Positions 1-8,768 of a stretch of DNA of 64,000 nucleotides are shown in pieces. Made by a program: the position numbers and the translations under genes. Location of the stretch: assembly GCF_021568705.1 (NCBI RefSeq), contig NZ_JAKGTH010000008.1, forward strand, positions 372,001-436,000, given 5' to 3'. This stretch comes from Gillisia lutea. Its GTDB lineage: Bacteria > Bacteroidota > Bacteroidia > Flavobacteriales > Flavobacteriaceae. The notes beneath the pieces are model-generated. The model saw nothing but the letters and a program-made list of their open reading frames with translations, had not been told where the DNA came from and made no database searches. Each line of letters begins with the position of its first letter. The first letter of the stretch is position 1.

Positions 1-1
1 A

Positions 2-913
2 ACATTTACCATTGGATTGGCTACACTTAACGATACTACAATATCTGATTCAGGAGAAACCATAAACCTTACTAAAACTGAATACAATACCAACCCTGTT
101 TATATTTCGAAGACTTTAGATGTTGGCGGTAAAAAAGTGGGATACTTAATGTATAATAGCTTTACTGCTGATTATGATCCACAATTGAACGATGCATTTG
201 GACAGTTTAAAACTGATGGTGTAACAGAACTGGTACTTGATTTACGTTACAATGGTGGTGGTTCTGTAAGAACTGCAACAGACTTAGCTTCTATGATCAC
301 CGGGCAGTTTGCAGGACAACTGTTTATGAAAGAACAGTGGAATGCAGATTATCAGGCGTACTTTGAAGCAGAAAGTCCTGAAAGCTTAGTGAACAACTTC
401 AATACCACCTTAAAAACAGGGGAATCAATTAACAGCCTTAACCTTTCAAAGGTGTACATTTTAACCACGGGAAGATCAGCTTCCGCCAGTGAATTAGTGA
501 TAAATGGTTTAAAGCCTTATATTGATGTAGTACAAGTTGGTGAGACTACTACAGGTAAATTCCAAGCATCCGTTACATTATACGATTCTTCTAACTTCGG
601 AAGAAATGGAGCAAATTCTAAGCACACCTATGCTATTCAGCCATTAGTGTTAAAATCGGTTAACTCTGCAGGTGTTTCTGATTATGTGAATGGATTGGAT
701 CCAGATTATGAGGTTAGCGAAAACTTTAGACAACTAGGAGTTCTTGGAGATGCTGATGAGCCTATGCTAAAAGTGGCTTTAGATGTTATTCAAGGAAACA
801 GAAGGGCTATTCCAACAGATTTTATTAAATATGATTTTGTAGGAGAAAGCAACATGAGCGAGTTAAACTATCAAAGAATGTATATTGATAAAGTTCCTGC
901 AATTAGAGAATAA
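2..913 (+). CDS. S41 family peptidase, C-terminal part (gene enters from the left)
   Basis: C-terminal serine protease domain of the S41 (tail-specific/CtpA-like) family; the frame is open to the first bases, so the N-terminus and any PDZ domain lie outside the window. Counting from the first in-frame TTG at 17, the motif RSASASE near residues 153-159 carries the expected nucleophilic serine, and GETTTGK about 25 residues later supplies the expected lysine of the Ser/Lys dyad. The segment YNGGGSV (78-84) is the usual glycine-rich oxyanion region. S41 enzymes act in the periplasm or on the cell surface; the substrate cannot be told. The gene ends at a strong terminator shared with the opposing receptor gene. 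Confidence 0.85.
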   Translation, partial: TFTIGLATLNDTTISDSGETINLTKTEYNTNPVYISKTLDVGGKKVGYLMYNSFTADYDPQLNDAFGQFKTDGVTELVLDLRYNGGGSVRTATDLASMITGQFAGQLFMKEQWNADYQAYFEAESPESLVNNFNTTLKTGESINSLNLSKVYILTTGRSASASELVINGLKPYIDVVQVGETTTGKFQASVTLYDSSNFGRNGANSKHTYAIQPLVLKSVNSAGVSDYVNGLDPDYEVSENFRQLGVLGDADEPMLKVALDVIQGNRRAIPTDFIKYDFVGESNMSELNYQRMYIDKVPAIRE

Positions 914-931
914 ATTCCTAATTTAGTTAAT

Positions 932-966
932 AAAAAAAGGCTTCGATTGTATCGAAGCCTTTTTTT
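932..966. terminator. Bidirectional rho-independent terminator
   Basis: Stem AGGCTTCGAT/ATCGAAGCCT with a TGT loop, flanked by an A run on the left and a T run on the right. It sits between two convergent genes (S41 peptidase and BtuB-like receptor) and would work in both directions. Confidence 0.85.
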
Positions 967-985
967 ATTAACTGAATAATCTTCC

Positions 986-2917
986 TCAAAAATTTAAAGC
1001 TAACCCCATTCTCGCATTTCTTCCACGAGTTCTGAAACGATATAACTCCTGGTACTTCTCATTTGTAATATTACTAATCCCTCCAAATATTTTAAGATGT
1101 GAGTTAACCTGTTGACTTATATAAAAGTCTAACAGGCTATAACTCTTCAAAATCACCTGCTTGTTCTCAAAGGTTGTATTATCAAAATACGTGTCGGTTC
1201 TATCGTCATTATATTGATACGATAAAGAGGTGAAAGTGCTTGTTGTAATTTGGTAACCCAATTCTGCATTAATCTTATGCTTAGGGATGCGTAATGCAAA
1301 TTTCTCATCGGCTTCCGTAAAAGTATAGTTCATTGAAAGATCTAAGTTGTTAATTATCTCAGTATTCATTTCAATTTCCAATCCTTTTGCTGTAAATTCT
1401 TCCTCTATATTTTTATAAGCTGAAATATAGTTTACAGGATCTATTGTAACAAAATCGATATAATTTTCAGACTTCCTGTTGAAGTATACCGCACTTATAT
1501 TTAAATGCAGATTGTTATACTCTAAGCCAACTTCAAAAGTCCTGCTTTCCTCAGGCTTTAATTCTGCATTCCCATAATTAGGATCATATAATTGATATAA
1601 AGACGGGGTGATATATGCTGTACTATAAGAGGTTAAAGCCTTTACATATCCATTTTTAGTAGTATATGTATAGGATGGATTTAAATTATGAACCCAATTT
1701 GTACCGTATTCACTATGAATATTCAATCTTGTTCCGGTATTTAAATTAAAACCTGTTCCAGATATATATACCACATTGAAGTAGGGATCAACAATATCAA
1801 AATCAGCAACCTTATCGCTCACCGTTTGCGTGAAATCGGTTTCACCATATGGAATACTATAACTATTGAAGTCGCTAAAAATACCATTTACACCCAGTAT
1901 AGTATAAAACTTCTCCCCAAAAACATATTTATTATGCGCATCGAAGCTATAGACACGACTATCATATTTACCAGGATAATCTGATTGGGTCTCTCTTTTA
2001 ACTTCAGCATAACTATCGCTAAAAATAAAACTTCCATTTTTATAGCTTGCCACCCAGTGACTTCCGGTTCTAAACTGTTCAGATATTAACTTGTTATCTG
2101 CATCGGCATACATGAACGCATCATCAAATGCTGAATTGAACTTATCAAAATTCCCATAGAAATAGAATTTCAGCTGATCGCTAATTTTATACCCCAGTCG
2201 CGCATACACATTGTATTTGGAAAAAGAATCTTCATCAAATTTTATTGTTTCATCTCCCGAGCTAACAGCAGAAAGATTATCAGAATATCTATTGCTGAAA
2301 TTTACCTGGTAATTAAACTTAGAAACTCTTCCGCTCACGCCCACCGCATTATCAAATTTAGCAACATCATAATCCTGATCATTTTGAGACTGATTAGTAC
2401 TAAGCGTTGTTTGAAGGTTCAAGCCTATCTTTTTATCTACAGGGACTTTGGTGGTTATATTTATAACTGCGGCAGCGGCGCCAGAACCATATAGTGTGCT
2501 GGAAGCCCCTTTTATAATCTCTATAGAGGCTACCTGATCGAGCGCCAATAAACGTAGATCAAAATCGTTAGCAATAGATGATGGATCGCTCACCTGTATA
2601 CCATCTACTAAAATAACCACTTCCCTATTTCTTCCCCCGCGAACATAATAACCGAGGTTCTGCCCCTCGTTACTTTGAGATCCGTTAATTTCAATACCAG
2701 ACACCCTGTTAATAAGCTCTGGAATACTGAGTCCGCGACTTCTTTCCAGTTCTGCAGCAGTGATCTTTGTTACCACCTTCCCGCTGTGCTCGCGTTTCAA
2801 GTTGAACTTAGAATCTATTAGAACTACTTCCTCTAAAGATTCCACTTTTGTTTGGGTTTGTGCAATAGACAAACCGGTGCATAGCAACGCACCACAAATC
2901 CATAATTTTTTGTGCAT
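986..2917 (-). CDS. btuB: TonB-dependent vitamin B12 receptor, BtuB-like
   Basis: Outer-membrane TonB-dependent receptor of 643 aa, close to the E. coli BtuB size class. A signal peptide (residues 1-19, ending SIAQ) is followed by a TonB-box-like stretch, a plug domain (about 45-155, with YVRGGRNREVVILVDG and IEIIKGASSTLYGSGA), and a beta-barrel ending in the C-terminal aromatic LNF. It lacks the CarboxypepD-like domain of SusC proteins. Cobalamin specificity is inferred from the cobalamin riboswitch immediately upstream on the same strand and from the divergent BtuFCD-type importer. ATG start at 2917. Confidence 0.88.
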   Translation of the reverse strand: MHKKLWICGALLCTGLSIAQTQTKVESLEEVVLIDSKFNLKREHSGKVVTKITAAELERSRGLSIPELINRVSGIEINGSQSNEGQNLGYYVRGGRNREVVILVDGIQVSDPSSIANDFDLRLLALDQVASIEIIKGASSTLYGSGAAAAVINITTKVPVDKKIGLNLQTTLSTNQSQNDQDYDVAKFDNAVGVSGRVSKFNYQVNFSNRYSDNLSAVSSGDETIKFDEDSFSKYNVYARLGYKISDQLKFYFYGNFDKFNSAFDDAFMYADADNKLISEQFRTGSHWVASYKNGSFIFSDSYAEVKRETQSDYPGKYDSRVYSFDAHNKYVFGEKFYTILGVNGIFSDFNSYSIPYGETDFTQTVSDKVADFDIVDPYFNVVYISGTGFNLNTGTRLNIHSEYGTNWVHNLNPSYTYTTKNGYVKALTSYSTAYITPSLYQLYDPNYGNAELKPEESRTFEVGLEYNNLHLNISAVYFNRKSENYIDFVTIDPVNYISAYKNIEEEFTAKGLEIEMNTEIINNLDLSMNYTFTEADEKFALRIPKHKINAELGYQITTSTFTSLSYQYNDDRTDTYFDNTTFENKQVILKSYSLLDFYISQQVNSHLKIFGGISNITNEKYQELYRFRTRGRNARMGLALNF

Positions 2918-2959
2918 AATAATTAATTAGTACAGGAAAAAAGATGTAGTATCCTACAC

Positions 2960-3185
2960 CAAACTTTTATCCCGAAAGTTTGACATTAGTGAATTATGGC
3001 AGGTCTCCTGGCTTGCGTTTTATTGTTTACCTTCCCATCCATTCTAAACGGACAGTGGTTTAAGAAGTAGTAACAATAAACATCCAATCTCTTTTAGTAA
3101 GATTAGACTAAGCTTACAGTTGCGGGAACAGCTCAGGATTTATGAGTTATAAAATTCTAACTCAGCTCACCTGATTCCCTTTTAA
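2960..3185 (-). promoter_or_regulatory. Cobalamin (AdoCbl) riboswitch controlling the BtuB-like receptor
   Basis: Read on the minus strand, the region holds the known conserved blocks in order: GGTGAGC near the 5' end, TTCCCGCAACTGTAAGC, CCACTG, GATGGGAAGG, and the B12 box GCCAGGAGACCTGCC ending at about 2998. Just 3' lies a hairpin, CAAACTTT/AAAGTTTG (2960-2982), with loop CGGGAT...; it is in the position of P13, whose loop normally kisses L5 of the aptamer, so it may be the expression platform. No T run follows, which suggests control of translation rather than termination. The start codon lies about 43 nt further on. Confidence 0.93.
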
Positions 3186-3281
3186 TTGATCGAGTGTAAA
3201 TAATAACACGCGATCAAACCAAAATTTCAATGCGAATTTAAACATTTCTCTATCTCGGCTCTATAAAAAATTAAATAATCT

Positions 3282-3289
3282 TACTTTTG
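3282..3289 (+). promoter_or_regulatory. Candidate -7 box (TACTTTTG) of the btuFCD operon
   Basis: Matches the Bacteroidota -7 consensus TAnnTTTG. It overlaps the first possible TTG start of the BtuF-like gene at 3287, so if it is real the protein must start downstream, for example at the TTG at 3308. No clear -33 element is visible. Confidence 0.4.
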
Positions 3290-4441
3290 AAACTTAAATA
3301 CTATTTCTTGAAATCAATTCTTTATTTCTTTCTAGTAATTTCTCTTTTATCATGCAAAACTGATAAAAAACAAATGGATACCTCAAATCCTGAAGGTGAT
3401 ACCCTCGCAATTAAATACGCTAAAGGTTTCAGCATAACTCAATTTGATGGCTATAAGATCCTTAATGTTAAAAATGCGTGGCCGGATTCAGATAAAGATT
3501 ATACCTATCTATTGGTTATAGATGAAAATAAAGTTCCTGAAAACCTTAATTACGATAGCAAAATATCTATCCCTGTAAAGAAAATCGTTGTTACTTCTAC
3601 TACACATATCCCTTCTTTAGAGGCTTTAAACGAAGAAAAAAGTTTGGTTGGATTTCCAGGCCTGCAATATATTTCTTCTAAAAAGACACGAACAAGAATT
3701 GAAAAAAATGAACTTACAGAGTTGGGTACCAATGAAGCTATTAACACAGAAATTGTTTTGGCTTTAAAACCCGATGTACTAATAGGATTTTCTATAGAAG
3801 GAAATAATAAAACCTATGATACTTTTAAAAAATCTGGGATTCCGGTAGTATTTAATGGAGACTGGATGGAAGAATCACCCTTGGGAAAAGCTGAATGGAT
3901 TAAGTTTTTTGGAGCATTCTATAATAAAACTGAAATGGCTTCATTATTATTCAAAAAAATAGACATCGGTTATAAAAAGGCTAAAAAGCTTGCAGCAACT
4001 GCAGAAAGTAGTCCACAGGTATTGAGCGGGTCTATGTATAAAGACCAGTGGTATGTTCCCTATGGCAATTCATGGCAGGCACAATTTATTAAAGATGCAA
4101 ATGCTTCTTATATCTATTCAGACACGCACGGAAATGGTAGCATAGCATTAGCCTTTGAAACGGTATTAAGTGATGCCCAACATGCCGAATTTTGGGTGGC
4201 GCCAGGTCAGTTCACTAGCTTTTCTCAATTAGATGATGCCTCACTTCATTATAAACAGTTTACAGCTGTCAAAAACAAAAAGGTGTATACCTATAGCAAC
4301 AGCTTAGGAGAAACCGGTGGTGTATTATACTATGAATTAGGTCCCAACCGACCTGACCTGGTATTAAAAGATCTCATTGCAATTTTTCATCCTGAACTTT
4401 TACCAGACTATAAAACCACTTTTTTTAAACCTCTGGAATAA
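3287..4441 (+). CDS. btuF: Cobalamin ABC transporter substrate-binding lipoprotein, BtuF-like
   Basis: Periplasmic binding protein of the helical-backbone class (Peripla_BP_2, BtuF/FecB type), 384 aa. The N-terminus has a lipoprotein signal ending LLSC, so it is probably anchored by lipid at the cysteine near residue 23. The core runs from KIVVTSTTHIPSLEAL through ALKPDVLIGF to a C-terminal lobe that ends near residue 375. No ATG precedes the lipobox: candidate starts are TTG 3287 and TTG 3308; the second gives a tight 16-residue signal (MKSILYFFLVISLLSC) and leaves room for the overlapping -7 box. It is directly followed by btuC with no gap. Cobalamin as ligand is inferred from the neighbouring riboswitch and receptor. 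Confidence 0.85.
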   Translation: MKLKYYFLKSILYFFLVISLLSCKTDKKQMDTSNPEGDTLAIKYAKGFSITQFDGYKILNVKNAWPDSDKDYTYLLVIDENKVPENLNYDSKISIPVKKIVVTSTTHIPSLEALNEEKSLVGFPGLQYISSKKTRTRIEKNELTELGTNEAINTEIVLALKPDVLIGFSIEGNNKTYDTFKKSGIPVVFNGDWMEESPLGKAEWIKFFGAFYNKTEMASLLFKKIDIGYKKAKKLAATAESSPQVLSGSMYKDQWYVPYGNSWQAQFIKDANASYIYSDTHGNGSIALAFETVLSDAQHAEFWVAPGQFTSFSQLDDASLHYKQFTAVKNKKVYTYSNSLGETGGVLYYELGPNRPDLVLKDLIAIFHPELLPDYKTTFFKPLE

Positions 4442-5473
4442 ATGCCTAATCCCAACTATTACAATAAGTTATTAATAGCATTATTTGGCGGGGTTATTTT
4501 AATTGCCTGCATCAATTTAAGTTTGGGCTCTGTTAACATTCCTATACCCGATATCTTAAAAAGTCTATTTAATTACAAAGTAGAGAATGAGAGCTGGAGA
4601 TATATTATTTTAGAATATAGGCTTCCCAAAGTGTTAACCGCAATTTTAACCGGTTCTGGATTAGCCGTGAGTGGATTATTAATGCAAACTCTTTTTAGAA
4701 ATCCGCTTGCCGGGCCATACGTGCTTGGATTAAGTAGTGGAGCAAGCCTTGGTGTTGCCTTAATTATCATGGGAGCCGGCTTATTTGGAGGTGTAACAGG
4801 CGCGGTTCTTCTATCTAAATGGAGTTTAGTTATTGCTTCCAGTATAGGAAGTTTACTGGTGTTATTGGCTGTGCTTCTGGCTTCAGCGAAATTAAGGGAT
4901 ACTATGGCCATCTTAATAATTGGGCTTATGTTTGCGAGTTTAACGGCAGCAGTGGTTAGTGTGCTTTCTTATTTTAGCTCTGCGGCACAATTACAGCAAT
5001 ACGTCTTTTGGTCGTTTGGAAGCCTTGGAAATCTCTCATGGAATGATGTTATCATTCTATCATTATTCTGGATAACGGGCATAATTGTGGCCATATTCTG
5101 TATAAAAAATCTTAACACCCTACTGTTAGGAGAGCAATATGCCCGAAGTTTGGGTGTAAGTATTAGCAAAAACAGATTACTTATTATAATTTCAACTAGC
5201 CTTCTGGCTGGTAGCATAACGGCCTTTGCCGGACCAATAGCATTTGTTGGACTAGCCGTCCCCCATTTAGTAAGACAAATTATACCAGTTAATGACCACA
5301 GAATATTACTCCCTGCCGTAATAATGGGGGGAGCTATTCTCATGTTGATATGTGATACAGCCGCTCAACTACCAGGAAGTGAGTTTACACTTCCAATTAA
5401 TGCTATCACTTCTTTAATTGGTGCACCAGTTGTAATTTGGTTACTTATTAGAAAACGTAAATTTTTATTTTAA
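4442..5473 (+). CDS. btuC: Cobalamin ABC transporter permease, BtuC-like (FecCD family)
   Basis: Inner-membrane permease of the FecCD/BtuC family, 343 aa, with about ten hydrophobic segments. Family signatures visible are RLPKVLTAILTGSGLAVSG near residue 60, RNPLAGPYVLGLSSGASLG near 88, and GPIAFVGLAVPHLVR near 265, the region that contacts the ATPase. The ATG is the base right after the btuF stop codon, indicating an operon with coupled translation. The ATPase gene follows one nucleotide later. Confidence 0.9.
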   Translation: MPNPNYYNKLLIALFGGVILIACINLSLGSVNIPIPDILKSLFNYKVENESWRYIILEYRLPKVLTAILTGSGLAVSGLLMQTLFRNPLAGPYVLGLSSGASLGVALIIMGAGLFGGVTGAVLLSKWSLVIASSIGSLLVLLAVLLASAKLRDTMAILIIGLMFASLTAAVVSVLSYFSSAAQLQQYVFWSFGSLGNLSWNDVIILSLFWITGIIVAIFCIKNLNTLLLGEQYARSLGVSISKNRLLIIISTSLLAGSITAFAGPIAFVGLAVPHLVRQIIPVNDHRILLPAVIMGGAILMLICDTAAQLPGSEFTLPINAITSLIGAPVVIWLLIRKRKFLF

Positions 5474-5474
5474 A

Positions 5475-6269
5475 ATTAAAACCTCGAACCAACATATCAT
5501 CCTCCAAACCAATAATCTTTCTATTGGATATCGTAATAAAAGTGAAGAAACTCTTATTGCCAAAGATATCAATATCCAGATTGAGAGTGGAGCTCTAGTG
5601 GCCCTTATAGGCGTTAATGGTGTTGGGAAATCCACATTATTAAGAAGTCTTAGCGGTATACAGGATTCTTTAAATGGGAAAATTCTGATTAATGGATTAC
5701 AAAAAAACAAGCTTAATTCTTTGGAACTTTCTACTTTGATAAGTGTCGTTTTAACCGAGCAGCCTATATCGAAAAATTTGAGTGTTTATGAGCTGATAGC
5801 TTTAGGAAGGCAGCCGTATACAAATTGGATTGGGACTTTAAGTGAAGAAGATAAAACACATATAAATCAGGCTATTGAACTTGTAAACATAAGCTCACTC
5901 CAACATAAAAAATGTTACGAGTTAAGCGACGGCCAACTGCAAAAAACTTTAATTGCCAGAGCTTTGGCGCAAAATACGCCTCTGGTAATTTTAGATGAAC
6001 CTACTACTCATCTTGATATTTATCATCAAGCCCATGTATTAAAACTCTTAAAAGACCTTACTCAGCGTACTAATAAAAGTATTCTTTTCGCTACACATGA
6101 AATTAATCTTGCCCTACAACTATGTGATAAGATTATTTTGATGGAAAAGGATAAAGTGAGTATTGGAACTCCTCTGGAGTTAATTGAAAAAGACGCATTT
6201 ACTAACCTTTTCCCCACAGATCTCATTATTTTCGATAGGAGCTCTCAAACTTTCAAAATAAACACTTAA
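5475..6269 (+). CDS. btuD: Cobalamin ABC transporter ATP-binding protein, BtuD-like, with non-canonical start
   Basis: Cytoplasmic ATPase of the importer. Walker A GVNGVGKST, a signature motif LSDGQLQK (degenerate, D for G), Walker B LVILDEPTTHLD and the H-loop ATHE are all present. The first in-frame ATG/GTG/TTG is the GTG at 5598, only a few residues before Walker A, but homologous sequence (NNLSIGYRNKSEETLIAKDI...) runs upstream. The frame opens at 5436 and holds no ATG, GTG or TTG before 5598. The most economical start is ATT at 5475, one base after the btuC stop, giving 264 aa, a normal length. Translation from a rare AUU start coupled to btuC is inferred; a sequence error or a shorter protein from 5598 are the alternatives. 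Confidence 0.8.
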   Translation: MKTSNQHIILQTNNLSIGYRNKSEETLIAKDINIQIESGALVALIGVNGVGKSTLLRSLSGIQDSLNGKILINGLQKNKLNSLELSTLISVVLTEQPISKNLSVYELIALGRQPYTNWIGTLSEEDKTHINQAIELVNISSLQHKKCYELSDGQLQKTLIARALAQNTPLVILDEPTTHLDIYHQAHVLKLLKDLTQRTNKSILFATHEINLALQLCDKIILMEKDKVSIGTPLELIEKDAFTNLFPTDLIIFDRSSQTFKINT

Positions 6270-6322
6270 ATCTTCCTCGATTAGATTTTAGGTTATACTC
6301 TTTAAAAAGTGCTGCTATTATC

Positions 6323-6330
6323 TATCTTTG
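6323..6330 (+). promoter_or_regulatory. Candidate -7 box (TATCTTTG) upstream of rmuC
   Basis: Match to TAnnTTTG 19 bases before the rmuC ATG. No convincing TTG at the -33 spacing. Confidence 0.4.
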
Positions 6331-6349
6331 AAGTAGTAACTCTGAAAAT

Positions 6350-7756
6350 ATGAACGATACCCTTTTCATCCTAATTAGTGCTGTAGTTTCCCTCACCATT
6401 GGGTTTTTCTTAGGACGAATGCTTGCTGGCCTTAAAAGTAAAGCAGAAATAAGCATCCTTCAGGAAAAAAACAATCAATTAACCATTCAGATAGAAGAAA
6501 ACAAAAAACTATATTCCAGCGATTTAGAAAGAAAAAATTCTGAATTTAATTATTTTAAAGAAGAACAGTTACAGCAGGTTAAAACGCTTAGAGAAGAGCA
6601 GGAAGAAATCAGAAGAGAAAAGGATTTTTTTAGTACCGAGCTTACCAGAAAGAATTCAGAATTCAAGAATCTTCAGCAAAGAAATGTGGAGCAAAAAGAG
6701 GAAGTTGAAAAACTTCAGGAAAAATTTACCAAAGAATTCGAGAATCTTGCCAATAGGATATTAGATCAGAAATCGGAGAAATTTACCTTACTCAATAAAG
6801 AAAATATTCAGAACATATTAAATCCTCTTAACGAGAAGATTAAAAATTTTGAGGAAAAGGTAGATAAGAATAGTACCGATTTCATTCAGCGACATGCCGA
6901 ATTAGGGAAGCAACTTCAATTTTTAAACGAACAGAATTTAAAGATAAGCGAAGAAGCGCTCAATCTTACCAAAGCTTTAAAAGGCGACACCAAAATGCAG
7001 GGTAACTGGGGTGAAATGGTATTAGAGCGAGTTCTTGAACGCAGCGGATTGCAAAAGGACAGCGAATACTTTGTGCAGCAAAACTTCACTACCGATAGCG
7101 GCAAACGAGTGATGCCCGACGTAGTGATACATCTACCGGGTGATAAGAAAATTATTGTCGATTCGAAAGTTTCTCTAATAGCATATGAACGCTATATTAA
7201 TGGGAATGAAGAAAACGAAAAGACTGCCGATTTAAAAAGCCATGTGATTTCTGTCAAAAAGCGGGTGGATGAGCTTAGCGCCAAGAACTATCATCAGCTA
7301 TTTGAAATGGAAAGTCCGGACTTTGTGCTTCTTTTTATACCTATTGAAGCTGCCTTCGCTATTGCCTCTCACCAATATCCCGGCTTATATTCTGAAGCAT
7401 TCGATAAAAATATCATTATCGTAACCCCCACTACTCTCCTGGCCGTTCTAAAAACCATAGATAGCATGTGGCAAAATGAGAAGCAAAAACAGAATGCAAT
7501 TGCTATCGCCACTCAGGCAGGGGCTTTATATGATTCCTTTGTTAATTTAACTGATGATCTTTTAAAAGTCGGGAAACAAATTGGAACCGTACAAACCACC
7601 TATGATTCTGCAATGAAAAAGCTCACCGGAAAAGGTAATTTAATAAACAGAGTAGAAAAATTAAAGAAACTTGGAGCAAAGTCAAGTAAGCAAATGGAGC
7701 ACAAATTACTTACGCAGGCTAAAGATGAAGATAATATGTTGCCAGAGAACAATTAA
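6350..7756 (+). CDS. rmuC: DNA recombination protein RmuC
   Basis: RmuC family protein, 468 aa. An N-terminal membrane segment (residues 5-25) is followed by a long charged coiled coil (about 30-190), then the RmuC domain with GNWGEMVLERVLERSGL, VMPDVVIHLPGDKKIIVDSK and LLFIPIEAAFAIA, which resembles a PD-(D/E)XK nuclease fold. In E. coli, RmuC limits inversions at short inverted repeats; the biochemical activity is not settled. It is transcribed alone, with a TAnnTTTG box close upstream. Confidence 0.92.
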   Translation: MNDTLFILISAVVSLTIGFFLGRMLAGLKSKAEISILQEKNNQLTIQIEENKKLYSSDLERKNSEFNYFKEEQLQQVKTLREEQEEIRREKDFFSTELTRKNSEFKNLQQRNVEQKEEVEKLQEKFTKEFENLANRILDQKSEKFTLLNKENIQNILNPLNEKIKNFEEKVDKNSTDFIQRHAELGKQLQFLNEQNLKISEEALNLTKALKGDTKMQGNWGEMVLERVLERSGLQKDSEYFVQQNFTTDSGKRVMPDVVIHLPGDKKIIVDSKVSLIAYERYINGNEENEKTADLKSHVISVKKRVDELSAKNYHQLFEMESPDFVLLFIPIEAAFAIASHQYPGLYSEAFDKNIIIVTPTTLLAVLKTIDSMWQNEKQKQNAIAIATQAGALYDSFVNLTDDLLKVGKQIGTVQTTYDSAMKKLTGKGNLINRVEKLKKLGAKSSKQMEHKLLTQAKDEDNMLPENN

Positions 7757-7854
7757 TTTAAAGCCCAAAAACAGTCACGCTTTTAACTCTATAAATTTCA
7801 ATGTACCTTCGCCAAGCGCTTTATGGCAAATGAAATAATTCGACAACAGATATA

Positions 7855-8223
7855 ATGAAAAAAGTCCTTTTTTATATTTTGGGTGTACTGGCAGTTTTAT
7901 ACCTGCTCTATTTTGCATTCATAACATTTGTTCCCTATAGTGAAGGAACCAGAACCGGGGAATTAATAAAATTTAGTAGAAAAGGGGTAATCGCTAAAAC
8001 ATGGGAAGGAGAAATTAGCCAAGGCATTAGCGGGGCACAGATTTTTCAATTTTCTGTCCTTGGAAGTGACAAGGAAGTAATTAAACAACTTCAGGAAAAT
8101 GAAGGAAATTACGTAAAACTAACCTACATAGAGCGATATGCTACTTTTTACTTCTGGGGAGACTCCAAGTATTTCATAAAAAAGGTAGAAGAAGCACAAT
8201 CCCCACATTTTAGAGATAGATGA
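7855..8223 (+). CDS. Small membrane-anchored protein of unknown function
   Basis: A 122-aa protein with one N-terminal membrane segment (about 5-25) and a small soluble domain containing GELIKFSRKGVIAKTWEGEI and a YATFYFWGDSKYF motif. I recall such flavobacterial proteins sometimes carrying the label 6-phosphogluconate dehydrogenase, but nothing here (no Rossmann motif, far too short) supports that. The stop codon overlaps the next start as ATGA, so it is translationally coupled to the thioesterase that follows. Confidence 0.75.
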   Translation: MKKVLFYILGVLAVLYLLYFAFITFVPYSEGTRTGELIKFSRKGVIAKTWEGEISQGISGAQIFQFSVLGSDKEVIKQLQENEGNYVKLTYIERYATFYFWGDSKYFIKKVEEAQSPHFRDR

Positions 8224-8765
8224 TAGATAATAAATTCAAGCACATTTCAGACTCACAGGTAGTTATAAATGAACTTATGCTACCCTCCCATTCCAATTTC
8301 AATGGTAAGATACATGGTGGCTATATTTTATCCCTTTTAGATCAAATTGCCTTTGCCTGTGCCTCTAAACATTCTAGAGCCTATTGTGTAACTGCCAGCG
8401 TAGATACTGTCGATTTTCTAAGCCCTATAGAAATTGGCGAACTGGTAACTATGAGAGCATCTGTAAATTACGTGGGTAGAAGCTCTATGGTAATTGGAAT
8501 ACGGGTAGAAGCAGAGAATATTCAAAGCGGAGAGGTTAAACATTGTAATTCTTCTTATTTCACGATGGTGGCCAAAGATGAAAACGGTAAATCGATAGCA
8601 GTTCCCGGTTTGATCTTAGAGAATGACCATGACATTCGACGTTTCGTAAAAAGTATTAAAAGAAATAAAATGAAATCGAACCGAAAAAGAGAATTTCATG
8701 AAACCGACTTTTCAAGTAAAGAGTACTTACATATACTTGAAGATCATAATGTAAAACTTTTATAA
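8220..8765 (+). CDS. Acyl-CoA thioesterase, hotdog fold
   Basis: Hotdog-fold acyl-CoA hydrolase of the YciA/BACH group, 181 aa. The typical block GKIHGGYILSLLDQIAFACA (about residues 27-47) bears the catalytic Asp on the long central helix, followed by VTASVDTVDFLSPIEIGELV and SMVIGIRVEAENI. A basic C-terminal tail (RNKMKSNRKR) extends beyond the usual domain. It would hydrolyse acyl-CoA to free acid and CoA in the cytoplasm. Overlaps the previous gene by 4 bases and lies 3 bases before the SBF transporter gene, so the three form an operon. Confidence 0.88.
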   Translation: MIDNKFKHISDSQVVINELMLPSHSNFNGKIHGGYILSLLDQIAFACASKHSRAYCVTASVDTVDFLSPIEIGELVTMRASVNYVGRSSMVIGIRVEAENIQSGEVKHCNSSYFTMVAKDENGKSIAVPGLILENDHDIRRFVKSIKRNKMKSNRKREFHETDFSSKEYLHILEDHNVKLL

Positions 8766-8768
8766 TTA

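Noticed and set aside
3185-3287. A second cobalamin riboswitch for the btuFCD operon
   Set aside because: Only about 100 bases are available, and none of the conserved cobalamin aptamer blocks is present on the plus strand.
7855-8223. Annotation as 6-phosphogluconate dehydrogenase
   Set aside because: At 122 aa with an N-terminal membrane helix and no nucleotide-binding motif, this label cannot be supported by the sequence.
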